From positions 2,232,001 to 2,296,000 of the forward strand of contig NZ_JALKBW010000001.1 of assembly GCF_023017165.1 (NCBI RefSeq): a stretch of 64,000 bases of DNA, given 5' to 3'. Shown piece after piece: positions 45,642 through 53,398 of this stretch (position 1 is its first letter; each line of letters starts with the position of its first letter). A program made the position numbers and the translations under genes. Below the pieces are notes generated by a model. That model was not told the origin of the DNA, made no database searches, and saw only the letters and a program-made list of their open reading frames with translations. The stretch is from Gordonia alkaliphila. Its GTDB lineage: Bacteria; Actinomycetota; Actinomycetes; Mycobacteriales; Mycobacteriaceae.

Positions 45642-46250
45642 TCAGCGTGAGGCCGCGCACACCTCGGCCAGGAAAGCGCGGATCAGTCCGTGGTCCTTGA
45701 CGCCGGGCGACGACTCGACGCCGCTGGAGACGTCGACGCCCCAGGGGGCGACGGCGGCGATGGCCGCGGCCACGTTGTCCGGTCGCAGGCCGCCGGCGAG
45801 GAGCCAGTGGCCGTCCGGTGCGCGGCCGGTGAGCGCGGAGAGGTCCCACTGCTCACCGGAGCCCGGGCGCGGGGCATCGAGCAGTAACGCCTCCTCGCCG
45901 TAGGTGCCGACGCGCAGGTCAGGGGAGTGGGCGAGCGACGTGGCACGCCACAGCCGCGGGAAGATCGCAGCGGCCGCGGCGAAGTCCGCTTCGGTGTAGG
46001 TGCCGTGCAATTGCAGGATCGACGCGCCGATCTCCTGGGCGAGGCGGGCCGCGTCGGCCGACGGCATGTCGTTCACCACGAGCACGGTGTCCACGGCGCC
46101 GTCGGCCGCGGCGATGATGCGCCGGGCCAGGTCCGCGTCCACCGCGCGCGGGCTGGTGCGATTCATCACCACACCGATGGCGTCCGCCCCGGCGCCCACC
46201 GCCACCTCGACGTCGTCGACCGCGGTCAGTCCGCACACCTTTGCCAGCAT
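45642..46250 (-). CDS. trpF: Phosphoribosylanthranilate isomerase
   Basis: 202 residues, TIM barrel. Signature KVCGLTAVDDV at the start (catalytic Cys), VVNDMPSADA, LQLHG, and GVDVSSGVESSPGVKDHGLI at the C-terminus (catalytic Asp and phosphate site). Converts PRA to CdRP in tryptophan synthesis. Stand-alone, with no other trp gene near. Most Mycobacteriales have only the dual PriA enzyme, so a separate TrpF is notable. Confidence 0.93.
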   Translation of the reverse strand: MLAKVCGLTAVDDVEVAVGAGADAIGVVMNRTSPRAVDADLARRIIAAADGAVDTVLVVNDMPSADAARLAQEIGASILQLHGTYTEADFAAAAAIFPRLWRATSLAHSPDLRVGTYGEEALLLDAPRPGSGEQWDLSALTGRAPDGHWLLAGGLRPDNVAAAIAAVAPWGVDVSSGVESSPGVKDHGLIRAFLAEVCAASR

Positions 46251-46314
46251 GGGACCGATTCTAATGCCGGTGCCGCGATCCGACAGCGGCCTGTGGCAGC
46301 ACTACGCTGTCGTC

Positions 46315-47229
46315 GTGGAGATTCCGGCGGGCCTAGCGAAACAGCGTGCGTTGGGACCGGATTGGGCGGCGTGGCTGGACGGACTCGGACGGCGATGCGA
46401 CGACCTGGTGGCGGAGTGGGAGCTGACGCCCACCGGCGATCCCATGCAGGGATTCGCGTCGATCGTCGTGCCGGTGCGGGAGTCCGACGGCCGCGCCTCG
46501 GTGCTGAAAGTGGGCTTCGACGGCAGCGCCGAGACCGCGCACGAGCATGTGGCACTGCAGCTCTGGGGAGGCGACGGCGCGGTGCGGCTGTATCGCGTCG
46601 ATCCGGCGCGGCGCGCGATGCTGCTGGAGCGGTTGGGGTCGACGGATTTGAGAGAGGAATGGGACCTGCAGGCGTGCGAGCTCATCGCGGGCTTCTACGG
46701 GCGGCTGCACAAGCCTGCGTCGCCGCGGTTTGACCCGTTGAGCGGCTACCTCCAGCGGTGGCTCGACGCGATGGCGGCGGATGTACGGGACATGCCGGTG
46801 CCGCGCCGTCTGATCGACCAAGCGCTGAGCCTGGGCCGCGACTTCGTCGTCGACGCCGCCACCGACGGCCGGATCATTCACGGCGACCTGCATTACGAGA
46901 ACGTCCTGGCCGCCGAGCGTGAGCCCTGGCTGGTGATCGATCCGCAGCCGATGTCGGGGGATCCGCACTACGAGATCGCCCCGCTGCTGTGGAACCGCTG
47001 GGACGAGATGGCAGGCTATCTGCGCGAGTCGATCCAGCGGCGATTCTTCACCGCGGTGGAGGCGGCCGGGTTCGACGAGGAGCGCGCCCGCGACTGGGTG
47101 ATCGTGCGCATGGTGCTCAACGCCCACTGGGCCGTCGAGGACGCGAAGCGGATGCGACGCGACCTCGACAGCTCCGAGCGGGCATGGATCACTCAGTGCA
47201 TCAGCGTGGCGAAAGCCGTGCAGCCCTAA
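46315..47229 (+). CDS. APH(6)-like aminoglycoside/hydroxyurea phosphotransferase
   Basis: 304 residues from GTG 46315 (VEIPAGLAKQRA), the start style of the streptomycin 6-kinase family. Motifs: ASVLKVGFDG (ATP Lys), IIHGDLHYENVL (catalytic Asp, Asn) and WLVIDPQP (metal Asp). Could phosphorylate streptomycin or another hydroxylated molecule; many chromosomal members have no proven drug role. ATG 46264 is a possible longer start but not supported by the family. Divergent from trpF. Confidence 0.82.
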   Translation: MEIPAGLAKQRALGPDWAAWLDGLGRRCDDLVAEWELTPTGDPMQGFASIVVPVRESDGRASVLKVGFDGSAETAHEHVALQLWGGDGAVRLYRVDPARRAMLLERLGSTDLREEWDLQACELIAGFYGRLHKPASPRFDPLSGYLQRWLDAMAADVRDMPVPRRLIDQALSLGRDFVVDAATDGRIIHGDLHYENVLAAEREPWLVIDPQPMSGDPHYEIAPLLWNRWDEMAGYLRESIQRRFFTAVEAAGFDEERARDWVIVRMVLNAHWAVEDAKRMRRDLDSSERAWITQCISVAKAVQP

Positions 47230-47251
47230 GGGATTCGGGCAATTGCTGCGA

Positions 47252-47644
47252 CTACTTCTTCTTGGCGGCGATGGCGATCAGGCCACCGGCCATGGCGACG
47301 TTCTTGAGGAACTGGACCTGCTGCATGGCCCGCATCTGCGGATCCTCGTGGTTCCAGTAGGCATGGCCGGCGACGGTGGTCGGGACCAGCGACGCGAGCA
47401 GCACACCGGCGGAGGCGCGCGGGTAGAGGCCTGCGGTCAGCATGCCGCCGGCCACCGCCTGGGCGGCGCCGTTGAGGCGGACGATGGCTTCGTCGTTCAC
47501 CGGGACCGGAACGGCGCTTCGCACCGGGGCCAGCATGGCGCCGGCGGCGTCGACGCGCTGTCCGGGCGCGGTCGCCGCACCGTAACCGAGGATGACGTAG
47601 GGGATACCGGTCAGCGCACGACTGATGGCCGAGATGATCTTCAT
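47252..47644 (-). CDS. DoxX-family membrane protein
   Basis: 130 residues with four hydrophobic segments. The DoxX/DUF417 layout includes LNGAAQAVAGGMLTAGLYPRASA and AGHAYWNHEDP, then QFLKNVAMAGGL. Family members are linked to thiol stress (with SodA and SseA in mycobacteria) or quinone oxidation. No such partner is adjacent here. A short Lys tail (AAKKK) ends the protein. Confidence 0.85.
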   Translation of the reverse strand: MKIISAISRALTGIPYVILGYGAATAPGQRVDAAGAMLAPVRSAVPVPVNDEAIVRLNGAAQAVAGGMLTAGLYPRASAGVLLASLVPTTVAGHAYWNHEDPQMRAMQQVQFLKNVAMAGGLIAIAAKKK

Positions 47645-47982
47645 GGCGGTTCCTTCTGGCTACACAGCTATCGGTGGAGACTTCAGTATTCGACGGTAGC
47701 GTCGCCGCGTCTGGCGCGCTATCGCCAGCTGAGCCGGGTGATGCCCCCAGTCGGACTCGAGCCGACACTGAACGCTGCTCAGCCCGGACCCTGCCGCTTT
47801 CGAAAAGTTTTACGTCCTGAAAGGCACCGCTAAGGGGCCTGGCAGGACACAGAACTAGCGCCCATGGCTGAGTTCCGGGTGCGGCTGACTGTGGTCACCC
47901 GGGGAAATTCGAGGGGTGTGACCTCGCCGAGTGCTACGCACTCTCAGCTCCGGAGAGTCGGCCGCTACAACCGGCGACGCCG
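47645..47982. other. Gap holding a tRNA 3'-end duplication
   Basis: Between doxX and the tRNA gene. It contains the 29-base tRNA-like copy at 47742-47770. The remaining 212 bases up to the tRNA hold no gene I can support. Confidence 0.5.
47742..47770. repeat. Duplicated tRNA 3' end, attachment-site-like
   Basis: These 29 bases equal 47983-48011 with one mismatch and cover the discriminator base, acceptor 3' strand, T arm and part of the variable loop of the nearby tRNA. No D arm or anticodon arm follows, so it is not a tRNA gene. Such copies are left by tyrosine-recombinase integrations at tRNA 3' ends. Confidence 0.7.
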
Positions 47983-48056
47983 TGCCCCCAGTCGGACTCG
48001 AACCGACACTGCGCGGATTTTAAGTCCGCTGCCTCTGCCAATTGGGCTATGGGGGC
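47983..48056 (-). tRNA. tRNA-Leu with anticodon UAA
   Basis: 74 nt cloverleaf on the minus strand. Acceptor GCCCCCA pairs with TGGGGGC, discriminator A at 47983. D arm GCCC-AATTGGCAGA-GGC; anticodon stem GCGGA/TCCGC with loop CTTAAAA, giving UAA; variable loop of five; T arm GTCGG-TTCGAGT-CCGAC. No CCA follows in the genome (CAC). The short variable loop is unusual for a leucine tRNA, which is normally class II. The 3' end is repeated at 47742-47770. Confidence 0.88.
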
Positions 48057-48107
48057 GCGGGTGTCATCTTGCCAGGACCCCGCGACGAGTTCGGGGAGCG
48101 GGCGGTG

Positions 48108-48181
48108 AGTGGGGGGCTTCGACGAGATCAGCCGACGAGGAGGTTGTCGACGGCGTTCCCCGAGCTTGTCGAAGGGCGGGT
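48108..48181. repeat. TTCGAC-type repeat copy
   Basis: GGCTTCGACGAGATCAGCCG near 48116 and CCCGAGCTTGTCGAAGGGCG near 48160 are oppositely oriented units of the family at 1304-1425 and 10731-10805. They could fold together as a large hairpin between the tRNA and the oxidoreductase gene. Confidence 0.65.
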
Positions 48182-48232
48182 TCGGTGGGATGGTTCCATG
48201 GAGGGGTGGCGCAGACTGCAGAGGGAGCACGC

Positions 48233-48892
48233 ATGAAGGTCGAGATCTGGTCGGACATCAACTGTCCGTTCTGTTACCTGGGAGTGCACCAGTTTCTCGT
48301 CGGGCTCGGCGACTTCGACAAGGCCGATCAGATCGAGGTGATCCACCGGTCCTTCGAGCTCGATCCGAACCAGGAACGCGGCGCGTCGGGCAACGTCGTC
48401 GATCATCTGGCGGAGAAGTACGGCTTCTCGCCGGAAGATTCGGCCAACGGTGAACTCCAGCTCGCCGAGAAGGCCAAGGAGTTCGGTCTTCCGTACATCA
48501 CGTCCGGGCGCGACTTCGGCGACTCCTTCGACATGCACCGCCTGGTGCACTTCGCCGCCGAGAGCGGGCGCGCCGAGGACATGCTCCTCGCGCTGCTGCA
48601 CGCCAACTTCGGCGATGAACGCCCGCTGTTCGGCAGCCACGAGCGGCTGGTCGAGATCGCCGTCGCCGAAGGCTTCGACGAAGCGCAGGTCCGCGAGGTG
48701 CTCGCCGACGAGACCCGCTACGCGCAGGCCGTGCGCGACGACGAGAAGCTCGCCCACGAATTGAACTGCCAGGGCGTGCCGTACTTCGTGCTCAACCGGC
48801 ACTTCGTGATCTCCGGCGCCCAGCCGGCGGAAGTCTTCACCGACGCCCTCCGCCAGGGCTGGGAGCACTACTCGGGCGCGACGTCCACGTAG
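48233..48892 (+). CDS. DsbA-family oxidoreductase, FrnE-like
   Basis: 219 residues, thioredoxin fold with the helical insertion of the 2-hydroxychromene isomerase/DsbA group. Active site CPFC at 11-14, directly after the first strand (MKVEIWSDIN); the cis-Pro region is GVPYFVLNRHFVISGAQ. FrnE homologues act as disulfide isomerases or in polyketide tailoring. Cytosolic, with no signal peptide. ATG 48233 has GAGGGAG upstream. Its last 25 bases overlap the convergent gene. Confidence 0.9.
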   Translation: MKVEIWSDINCPFCYLGVHQFLVGLGDFDKADQIEVIHRSFELDPNQERGASGNVVDHLAEKYGFSPEDSANGELQLAEKAKEFGLPYITSGRDFGDSFDMHRLVHFAAESGRAEDMLLALLHANFGDERPLFGSHERLVEIAVAEGFDEAQVREVLADETRYAQAVRDDEKLAHELNCQGVPYFVLNRHFVISGAQPAEVFTDALRQGWEHYSGATST

Positions 48893-50019
48893 TCGGCGAA
48901 CCCGTACTGATCGTGCGGGCCGATCACCGAGAACTCGAAGAGGCCTTCGCCCTGGTGGACCGTGCCGTCGTCGGACGTGAGTCGGAACGACGCCAGGTAG
49001 TCCACCGGGCAGAAGAGCTTCATCGTCGCGTCGAGCTCGGAGATCTTGAGTCGTAGCGACTCCACCTTCTCCTCACCCTGCCACATCCCGTGGCGCCAGT
49101 CCTGCTCCAACCCGTAGCCGGTGCCGAAGCCGATGAAGTTGGCCAGCTGCGGCGTGCACTCGACCGTCGTCGTCGCACCCGACGGCTTGATGAATCGCAG
49201 TGTGGCGGCACCGGGTTCGCGGCCGCCGGGGATGAAGCTGATGTCGTGCTCGACGCGGCCCAGCCACTCGACGTCGCGGGTCGGGTCGTCCCAGACCAGC
49301 CGGGCGTCGCCCATGATGCGCTCGCCCTCGCGGGTCTCCTGCACCACGACGACCACCGCGAAGCCGTCGAAGCGCATCACCGAGTAGATCCAGAAGAAGC
49401 TGTTGGATCCGCTCTCGGCCGCACGACGACCGGGCGGCTCCGCCTCGCCCACCGGGCGCACACCCCATGACCGGTCGCGATTGCCGCGCCAGTTCTCGGG
49501 TTCGACGACGAACGCGTCGTCGTCGACGGTGAGCGTGCCGGTCCAGTCGCCGGTCTGCACGAAGCGCTGGGTGTCGAACGTGACTCGCTCGAGCTGGCGC
49601 TGGAAGTGTCGCGGCTCGAGGACCGCGGGCGCATCGGCGGTGAACTCCAGATCGAACGACACCGCGCCGTGACCCGGCTCCAACGAGATCCGCAGGCGTT
49701 GCAGGCCCTCGAGCACCTCGACGCGGAACGGCCCCACCTGCAGGTCGTTGCGGTCGGCGCCGAGTGCGCGCGAACCGCGCACGACGAGATGGTCGTCGCC
49801 GCGACGCACCACCACGAAGCAGTCCACCACGCCGAGATTCGGGTACACGCCGAGCCCGAAGATGAACCACGGATCGTCGGATGTGGCTGCAGTGCTGGAC
49901 AGTCGGCGGTGGCAGTTGAAGTAGTAGCGGTCGTAGAAGTTTCGGTCCGACGTGCCGACGTGCCGGATCACTTCGGGGATCTGGTGGACGGGGTAGTCGT
50001 CCATGGGGGAGAGCGTCAC
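48868..50019 (-). CDS. Beta-rich protein coupled to a phosphotransferase, unknown function
   Basis: 383 residues from GTG 50019, overlapping the upstream phosphotransferase stop by four bases (GTGA). Rich in predicted strands, Trp and Asp/Glu, in a style close to carotenoid hydratase/lipocalin-like sheets: DDPWFIFGLGVYPNLGVVDCFVVVRRG and NSFFWIYSVMRFDGFAVVVVVQE. I cannot name the family with certainty; such proteins often pair with ACAD11-like phosphotransferases in mycolata. It may bind or modify a lipid or sterol derivative. No export signal. Confidence 0.65.
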   Translation of the reverse strand: MTLSPMDDYPVHQIPEVIRHVGTSDRNFYDRYYFNCHRRLSSTAATSDDPWFIFGLGVYPNLGVVDCFVVVRRGDDHLVVRGSRALGADRNDLQVGPFRVEVLEGLQRLRISLEPGHGAVSFDLEFTADAPAVLEPRHFQRQLERVTFDTQRFVQTGDWTGTLTVDDDAFVVEPENWRGNRDRSWGVRPVGEAEPPGRRAAESGSNSFFWIYSVMRFDGFAVVVVVQETREGERIMGDARLVWDDPTRDVEWLGRVEHDISFIPGGREPGAATLRFIKPSGATTTVECTPQLANFIGFGTGYGLEQDWRHGMWQGEEKVESLRLKISELDATMKLFCPVDYLASFRLTSDDGTVHQGEGLFEFSVIGPHDQYGFADYVDVAPE

Positions 50020-51149
50020 TTGATCGACCCCCAGTAGGTGCCGTCGAGCATGGCTTCCAGGGTCCTGCGGTGCATGATCATGTCGTCGGGGTCGTCCGGT
50101 GCGGCCGCCTGGCCGAAGTGTATTGCGCGCGTTTGGATTCGGTACATCACGACGGCGTGGATGAGTGCCGCGTACAGCGTGTAGAAGTCGAGGTCGCGGA
50201 GCTCGTGACCGGTCGCGGCCTGGTAATCGGCGGCGGCCTGTTCGCGGGTCAGGAAGTCGGTGAGCCCCTCCATCCCGGCCATTTCGGTGAGGTCCTGGAA
50301 GAAGCGGTGAAGGAAGATCATCCACGCGACGTCGAGCTCGCGCGGCCCGAGGGCGGCCATCTCCCAGTCGAGCACGGCGGCAGGAGTGAACTCGTCGTAG
50401 ATCATGTTGCCGATCCGTGCATCGCCCCAGCAGAGGACCGGCTCGGATTCGGCCGGCAGATTCTCCTGCACCCACGCGAAGCCGCGTTCGATGAGCGGTG
50501 CGCCTTCGCCGTCGCGGCTGGCCCACGTATAGAAGTCGCGGAGACGACGGATGTGCGCCTGCAGGGCGGTCTCGCCCGGGAGCGGCTGATCCACGGCGGC
50601 CCCGTCGGTGGGTGCGGCGTGCACCTGGGCGATCACCGCGACGCTGCGGCGCGCCATCTCCGCGCGCTCTTCGGCGGAGGCCTCGGTGACCCACGAACCG
50701 AAGGTGTAGGGCATCACATCCGGGGGAATCCGGCCGTCGACTCGGCTCATCACGAAGAACGGCGCGCCCAGCGGTCCGTCGTCGGGTTCGGACCACCACA
50801 GCTTCGGCAGCGGCAGGTCCGTCGTCTCCGCGACGTGGCCGATCAGTCGGAACTGCCCGTCGAGGTCGTACGACGGGAAGACGGGGTCGCTGGACTCGAG
50901 TGGCGCCACTCGGACCACCAGGCTCTCCGGAGCGCCGTCGATCACGGCCTGAACCAGCAGGGTCTCGCTGGACATGCCGTTGGCGGAGGGGAGTTCCACC
51001 TCGGTGACGGCGGCGTCGTCTCCGGCCCGGGTCTTGATCCAGGCGTGCAGGCGTTCGCGGAGCCATTCGGGTTCGCGCTGGGACTGGGTGGGCCGCGCGA
51101 TCTCGCGACCCTCATCGGCATTCGAAGCAACGGCAGACACGATTCCCAT
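50016..51149 (-). CDS. APH-family phosphotransferase, ACAD11-like
   Basis: 377 residues from ATG 51149. APH fold: LVVRVAPLESSD (ATP strand), FFVMSRVDGRIP hinge, catalytic Brenner motif VLCWGDARIGNMIYDE (Asp, Asn) and metal Asp in VLDWEMA. Related proteins phosphorylate hydroxy-acyl-CoAs (ACAD11) or unknown small molecules. No acyl-CoA dehydrogenase is adjacent. The longer frame start at 51239 is rejected because the first 30 residues are not protein-like. It is coupled to the beta-rich gene downstream. Confidence 0.85.
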   Translation of the reverse strand: MGIVSAVASNADEGREIARPTQSQREPEWLRERLHAWIKTRAGDDAAVTEVELPSANGMSSETLLVQAVIDGAPESLVVRVAPLESSDPVFPSYDLDGQFRLIGHVAETTDLPLPKLWWSEPDDGPLGAPFFVMSRVDGRIPPDVMPYTFGSWVTEASAEERAEMARRSVAVIAQVHAAPTDGAAVDQPLPGETALQAHIRRLRDFYTWASRDGEGAPLIERGFAWVQENLPAESEPVLCWGDARIGNMIYDEFTPAAVLDWEMAALGPRELDVAWMIFLHRFFQDLTEMAGMEGLTDFLTREQAAADYQAATGHELRDLDFYTLYAALIHAVVMYRIQTRAIHFGQAAAPDDPDDMIMHRRTLEAMLDGTYWGSIK

Positions 51150-51325
51150 GCAAGCACGCCCCTGCGCGCGGGGGACGCGATCGGTAGAACACGTTCCAAT
51201 TCGGCCGGTGCGTCGGTGGTGTTGAACGAATCTCGTCAAGAGTCGGTAAAGTCGGAACTAAAGTGGCGCGCGGCACGTTGAGTCGGTAAGAAGCGTCAGC
51301 ATCCATCCAACAAGGAGCTACAACA

Positions 51326-52252
51326 GTGCGCGAGAGCAGCAACCCGGTTATGCGCGGAGTGATCCGCGATAACCAGCCTGCCCCCTATGCCGGTTTCGGC
51401 CAAGCGATTCCGGGCGCCCAGCAGGCCGCTTGGAACGCGGGACAGCAGCAGGCCAACCCGTATCAGCAGGCCCCGTACCAGCAGCAGAGCCAGCAGGACT
51501 TCGTCCAGGCTCCCACCACCAGCCGTCAGATCACCATCGACGACGTGGTGATGAAGACCGGCATGACCCTCGCGGTGCTCATCGCCGTGGCCGTCGCGGT
51601 GTACGCGGCGATCGCCACCCGCGGCGCCGACCTCGTCGGCACCGCGCAGACCAACGCGCAGGTCGCGCTGGCCATGCCGCTGCTCCTCGTCGGCAGTATC
51701 GGCGGCTTGGTCCTGGTGCTGATCGCCAGCTTCGGTCGCAAGCAGGACAACCCGGCTATCGTGCTGGCCTACGCGGCCTTCCAGGGCCTGTTCGTCGGCT
51801 CCATCTCGTTCGTGTTCGCGAACCTGGCCGTCGCCGAAGGCACCAGCGCCGGCGCCATGATCGGCCAGGCCGTGCTCGGCACCATCGGCGTCTTCGTCGG
51901 CATGCTCATCGTCTACAAGGTCGGCGCCATCCGCGTCACCCCGCGCTTCACCCGCATGCTGATGGCCGGCATGGTCGGCGTCCTGGTCCTCGTGCTGGGC
52001 AACCTGGTCCTCGGCCTGTTCGGCGTGGACATGGGTATTCGCAGCGGTGGCCCGATCGCCATCATCTTCTCGCTGGTCTGCATCGCGCTGGCCGCCTTCT
52101 CGTTCCTCCTAGACTTCGACGCAGCCGACAAGCTGGTCAAGGCCGGTGCACCGGAGAAGGCCGCTTGGGGCGTCGCGCTCGGCCTGACCGTCACCCTGGT
52201 GTGGCTGTACGTCGAGATCCTGCGTCTGCTGAGCTACCTCAACAGCGACTAG
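51326..52252 (+). CDS. Bax inhibitor-1/YccA family membrane protein
   Basis: 308 residues from GTG 51326. An N-terminal Gln/Pro/Tyr-rich cytosolic tail (about 10-65, QQQANPYQQAPYQQQSQQ) precedes seven membrane spans. Family signature in the last helices: FDAADKLVKAGAPEKAAWGVALGLTVTLVWLYVEILRLL. Actinobacterial Bax1-I proteins are putative Ca2+ leak or stress membrane proteins; the function here is unproven. The RBS AAGGAG is good. A large hairpin follows its stop. Confidence 0.92.
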   Translation: MRESSNPVMRGVIRDNQPAPYAGFGQAIPGAQQAAWNAGQQQANPYQQAPYQQQSQQDFVQAPTTSRQITIDDVVMKTGMTLAVLIAVAVAVYAAIATRGADLVGTAQTNAQVALAMPLLLVGSIGGLVLVLIASFGRKQDNPAIVLAYAAFQGLFVGSISFVFANLAVAEGTSAGAMIGQAVLGTIGVFVGMLIVYKVGAIRVTPRFTRMLMAGMVGVLVLVLGNLVLGLFGVDMGIRSGGPIAIIFSLVCIALAAFSFLLDFDAADKLVKAGAPEKAAWGVALGLTVTLVWLYVEILRLLSYLNSD

Positions 52253-52292
52253 ATCTCCCGCTCGCCGCCGCCCCCGGCGGCGTCGTAGACAC

Positions 52293-52339
52293 CACTGCCG
52301 TCTGCTGCAGTCGTATACCGACTGCACCAGACGGCAGTG
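52293..52339. terminator. Large two-tier hairpin between convergent genes
   Basis: CACTGCCGTCTG (52293-52304) pairs fully with CAGACGGCAGTG (52328-52339), and TGCAGTCG (52306-52313) with CGACTGCA (52319-52326), separated by single C-C mismatches and a TATAC loop. It lies after the Bax1-I stop and 15 bases from the stop of the convergent gene, so it can serve both directions. A T tract is poor. Confidence 0.75.
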
Positions 52340-52354
52340 TGCATCTGTGGGTCG

Positions 52355-53242
52355 TCAGGCGGCGCGGAAGGCGTCGCTGAGGCGGGTCACGTCCGGTGAG
52401 TGAATCTGGGTTGCAACGAGGAAACCGTCGAGCACCCCGACGGTCTTGTCGATGCACGCCGACTGCATCGAGGCGTACCGCGTCATGCTGCGGAGTTCCT
52501 GGTCCACACCGTCGGGCTGGCTCAGTGCGAGGGGCGCGATGACCACCGGGTCGCCGGATTCCGGAATCAGCTTCATGGACAGCGACACGACGACGGGGTT
52601 GCCGTTTCCGATCGGATCAGGACCGACGGTGATGACCATGCGATCCACGGACGACGGTTTGACGGTGAAGTCGATGTCGCTGGTCACGGTTTTCGACGGA
52701 AGATTGTTGGCGAACGGCTCGAAGGGGATCTTCACCGAGTAGAACGCCGACACCATGGCGCCGCTGCCCTGTGGGTTGCAGGAGATCGTCTTCGCGTCGA
52801 GGATCGACGTCTCGATACGGACGATCCGCATCGGCGAGTCGGTGCTGTTCTTCAATGTGATGTCGATCGGCGTCGCGGAATTGGTGATCATGGTGGCGTC
52901 TTCGATCGGAATTCCGCTGCCATACGCTTTCGCGTCGACGTCGGTGGGGGTGCCGAAGGTCAGGGCGGCGACCTTGAGTGCTGCGGAATCGCCGTCCGCG
53001 GCTCCGCTGAAGGCTTTGACACCGACGAGTGCGAGGACGACGGCCGCGACGGAGACCAGGGTGGCGAGCGTCGCCCAGGCCGGGTGTTTCACGGCGGCCA
53101 GAATCCGGGCGCCGGTCGAGTCCTCGGGCACCCAGAACTGCCAGCCGGGCGGCGCCGGGCCCCAGCTCGGGTCCGGGCGCCAATCGGCGGAACGCCGCCA
53201 CCCGGGGCGGGGCGGCCAGTTCGGGGGCGGGTTGTAGCGCAT
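52355..53242 (-). CDS. Membrane-anchored protein with Trp/Pro-rich N-terminus, unknown
   Basis: 295 residues from ATG 53242 (MRYNPPPNWPPRPGW). Residues 1-50 are a cytosolic Pro/Trp tail, one membrane helix follows at about 55-80 (WATLATLVSVAAVVLALVGV), then an external beta-rich domain of 210 residues with two cysteines (ISCNPQ and QSACID). Similar to the Pro/Trp-tailed single-pass proteins common in mycolata; no named family. A longer start at 53317 is possible. Confidence 0.7.
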   Translation of the reverse strand: MRYNPPPNWPPRPGWRRSADWRPDPSWGPAPPGWQFWVPEDSTGARILAAVKHPAWATLATLVSVAAVVLALVGVKAFSGAADGDSAALKVAALTFGTPTDVDAKAYGSGIPIEDATMITNSATPIDITLKNSTDSPMRIVRIETSILDAKTISCNPQGSGAMVSAFYSVKIPFEPFANNLPSKTVTSDIDFTVKPSSVDRMVITVGPDPIGNGNPVVVSLSMKLIPESGDPVVIAPLALSQPDGVDQELRSMTRYASMQSACIDKTVGVLDGFLVATQIHSPDVTRLSDAFRAA

Positions 53243-53398
53243 GCAGGCTCTTTCACCAGGGGCAGATGGTTCGTCCGACATTCTTCCCGGGTCTACGGCC
53301 GCGCGTGACGCTTGCATGCAAGTTCAACCAACTGGGGGACGTGCGATGCGAATCGGGCGGCCCGGAGAAGCTCCGGACCGCCCGTCGTCGTTCGTGAA

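Noticed and set aside
47742..47770. A second tRNA gene
   Set aside because: Only the 3' 29 nt are present; no anticodon or D arm follows.
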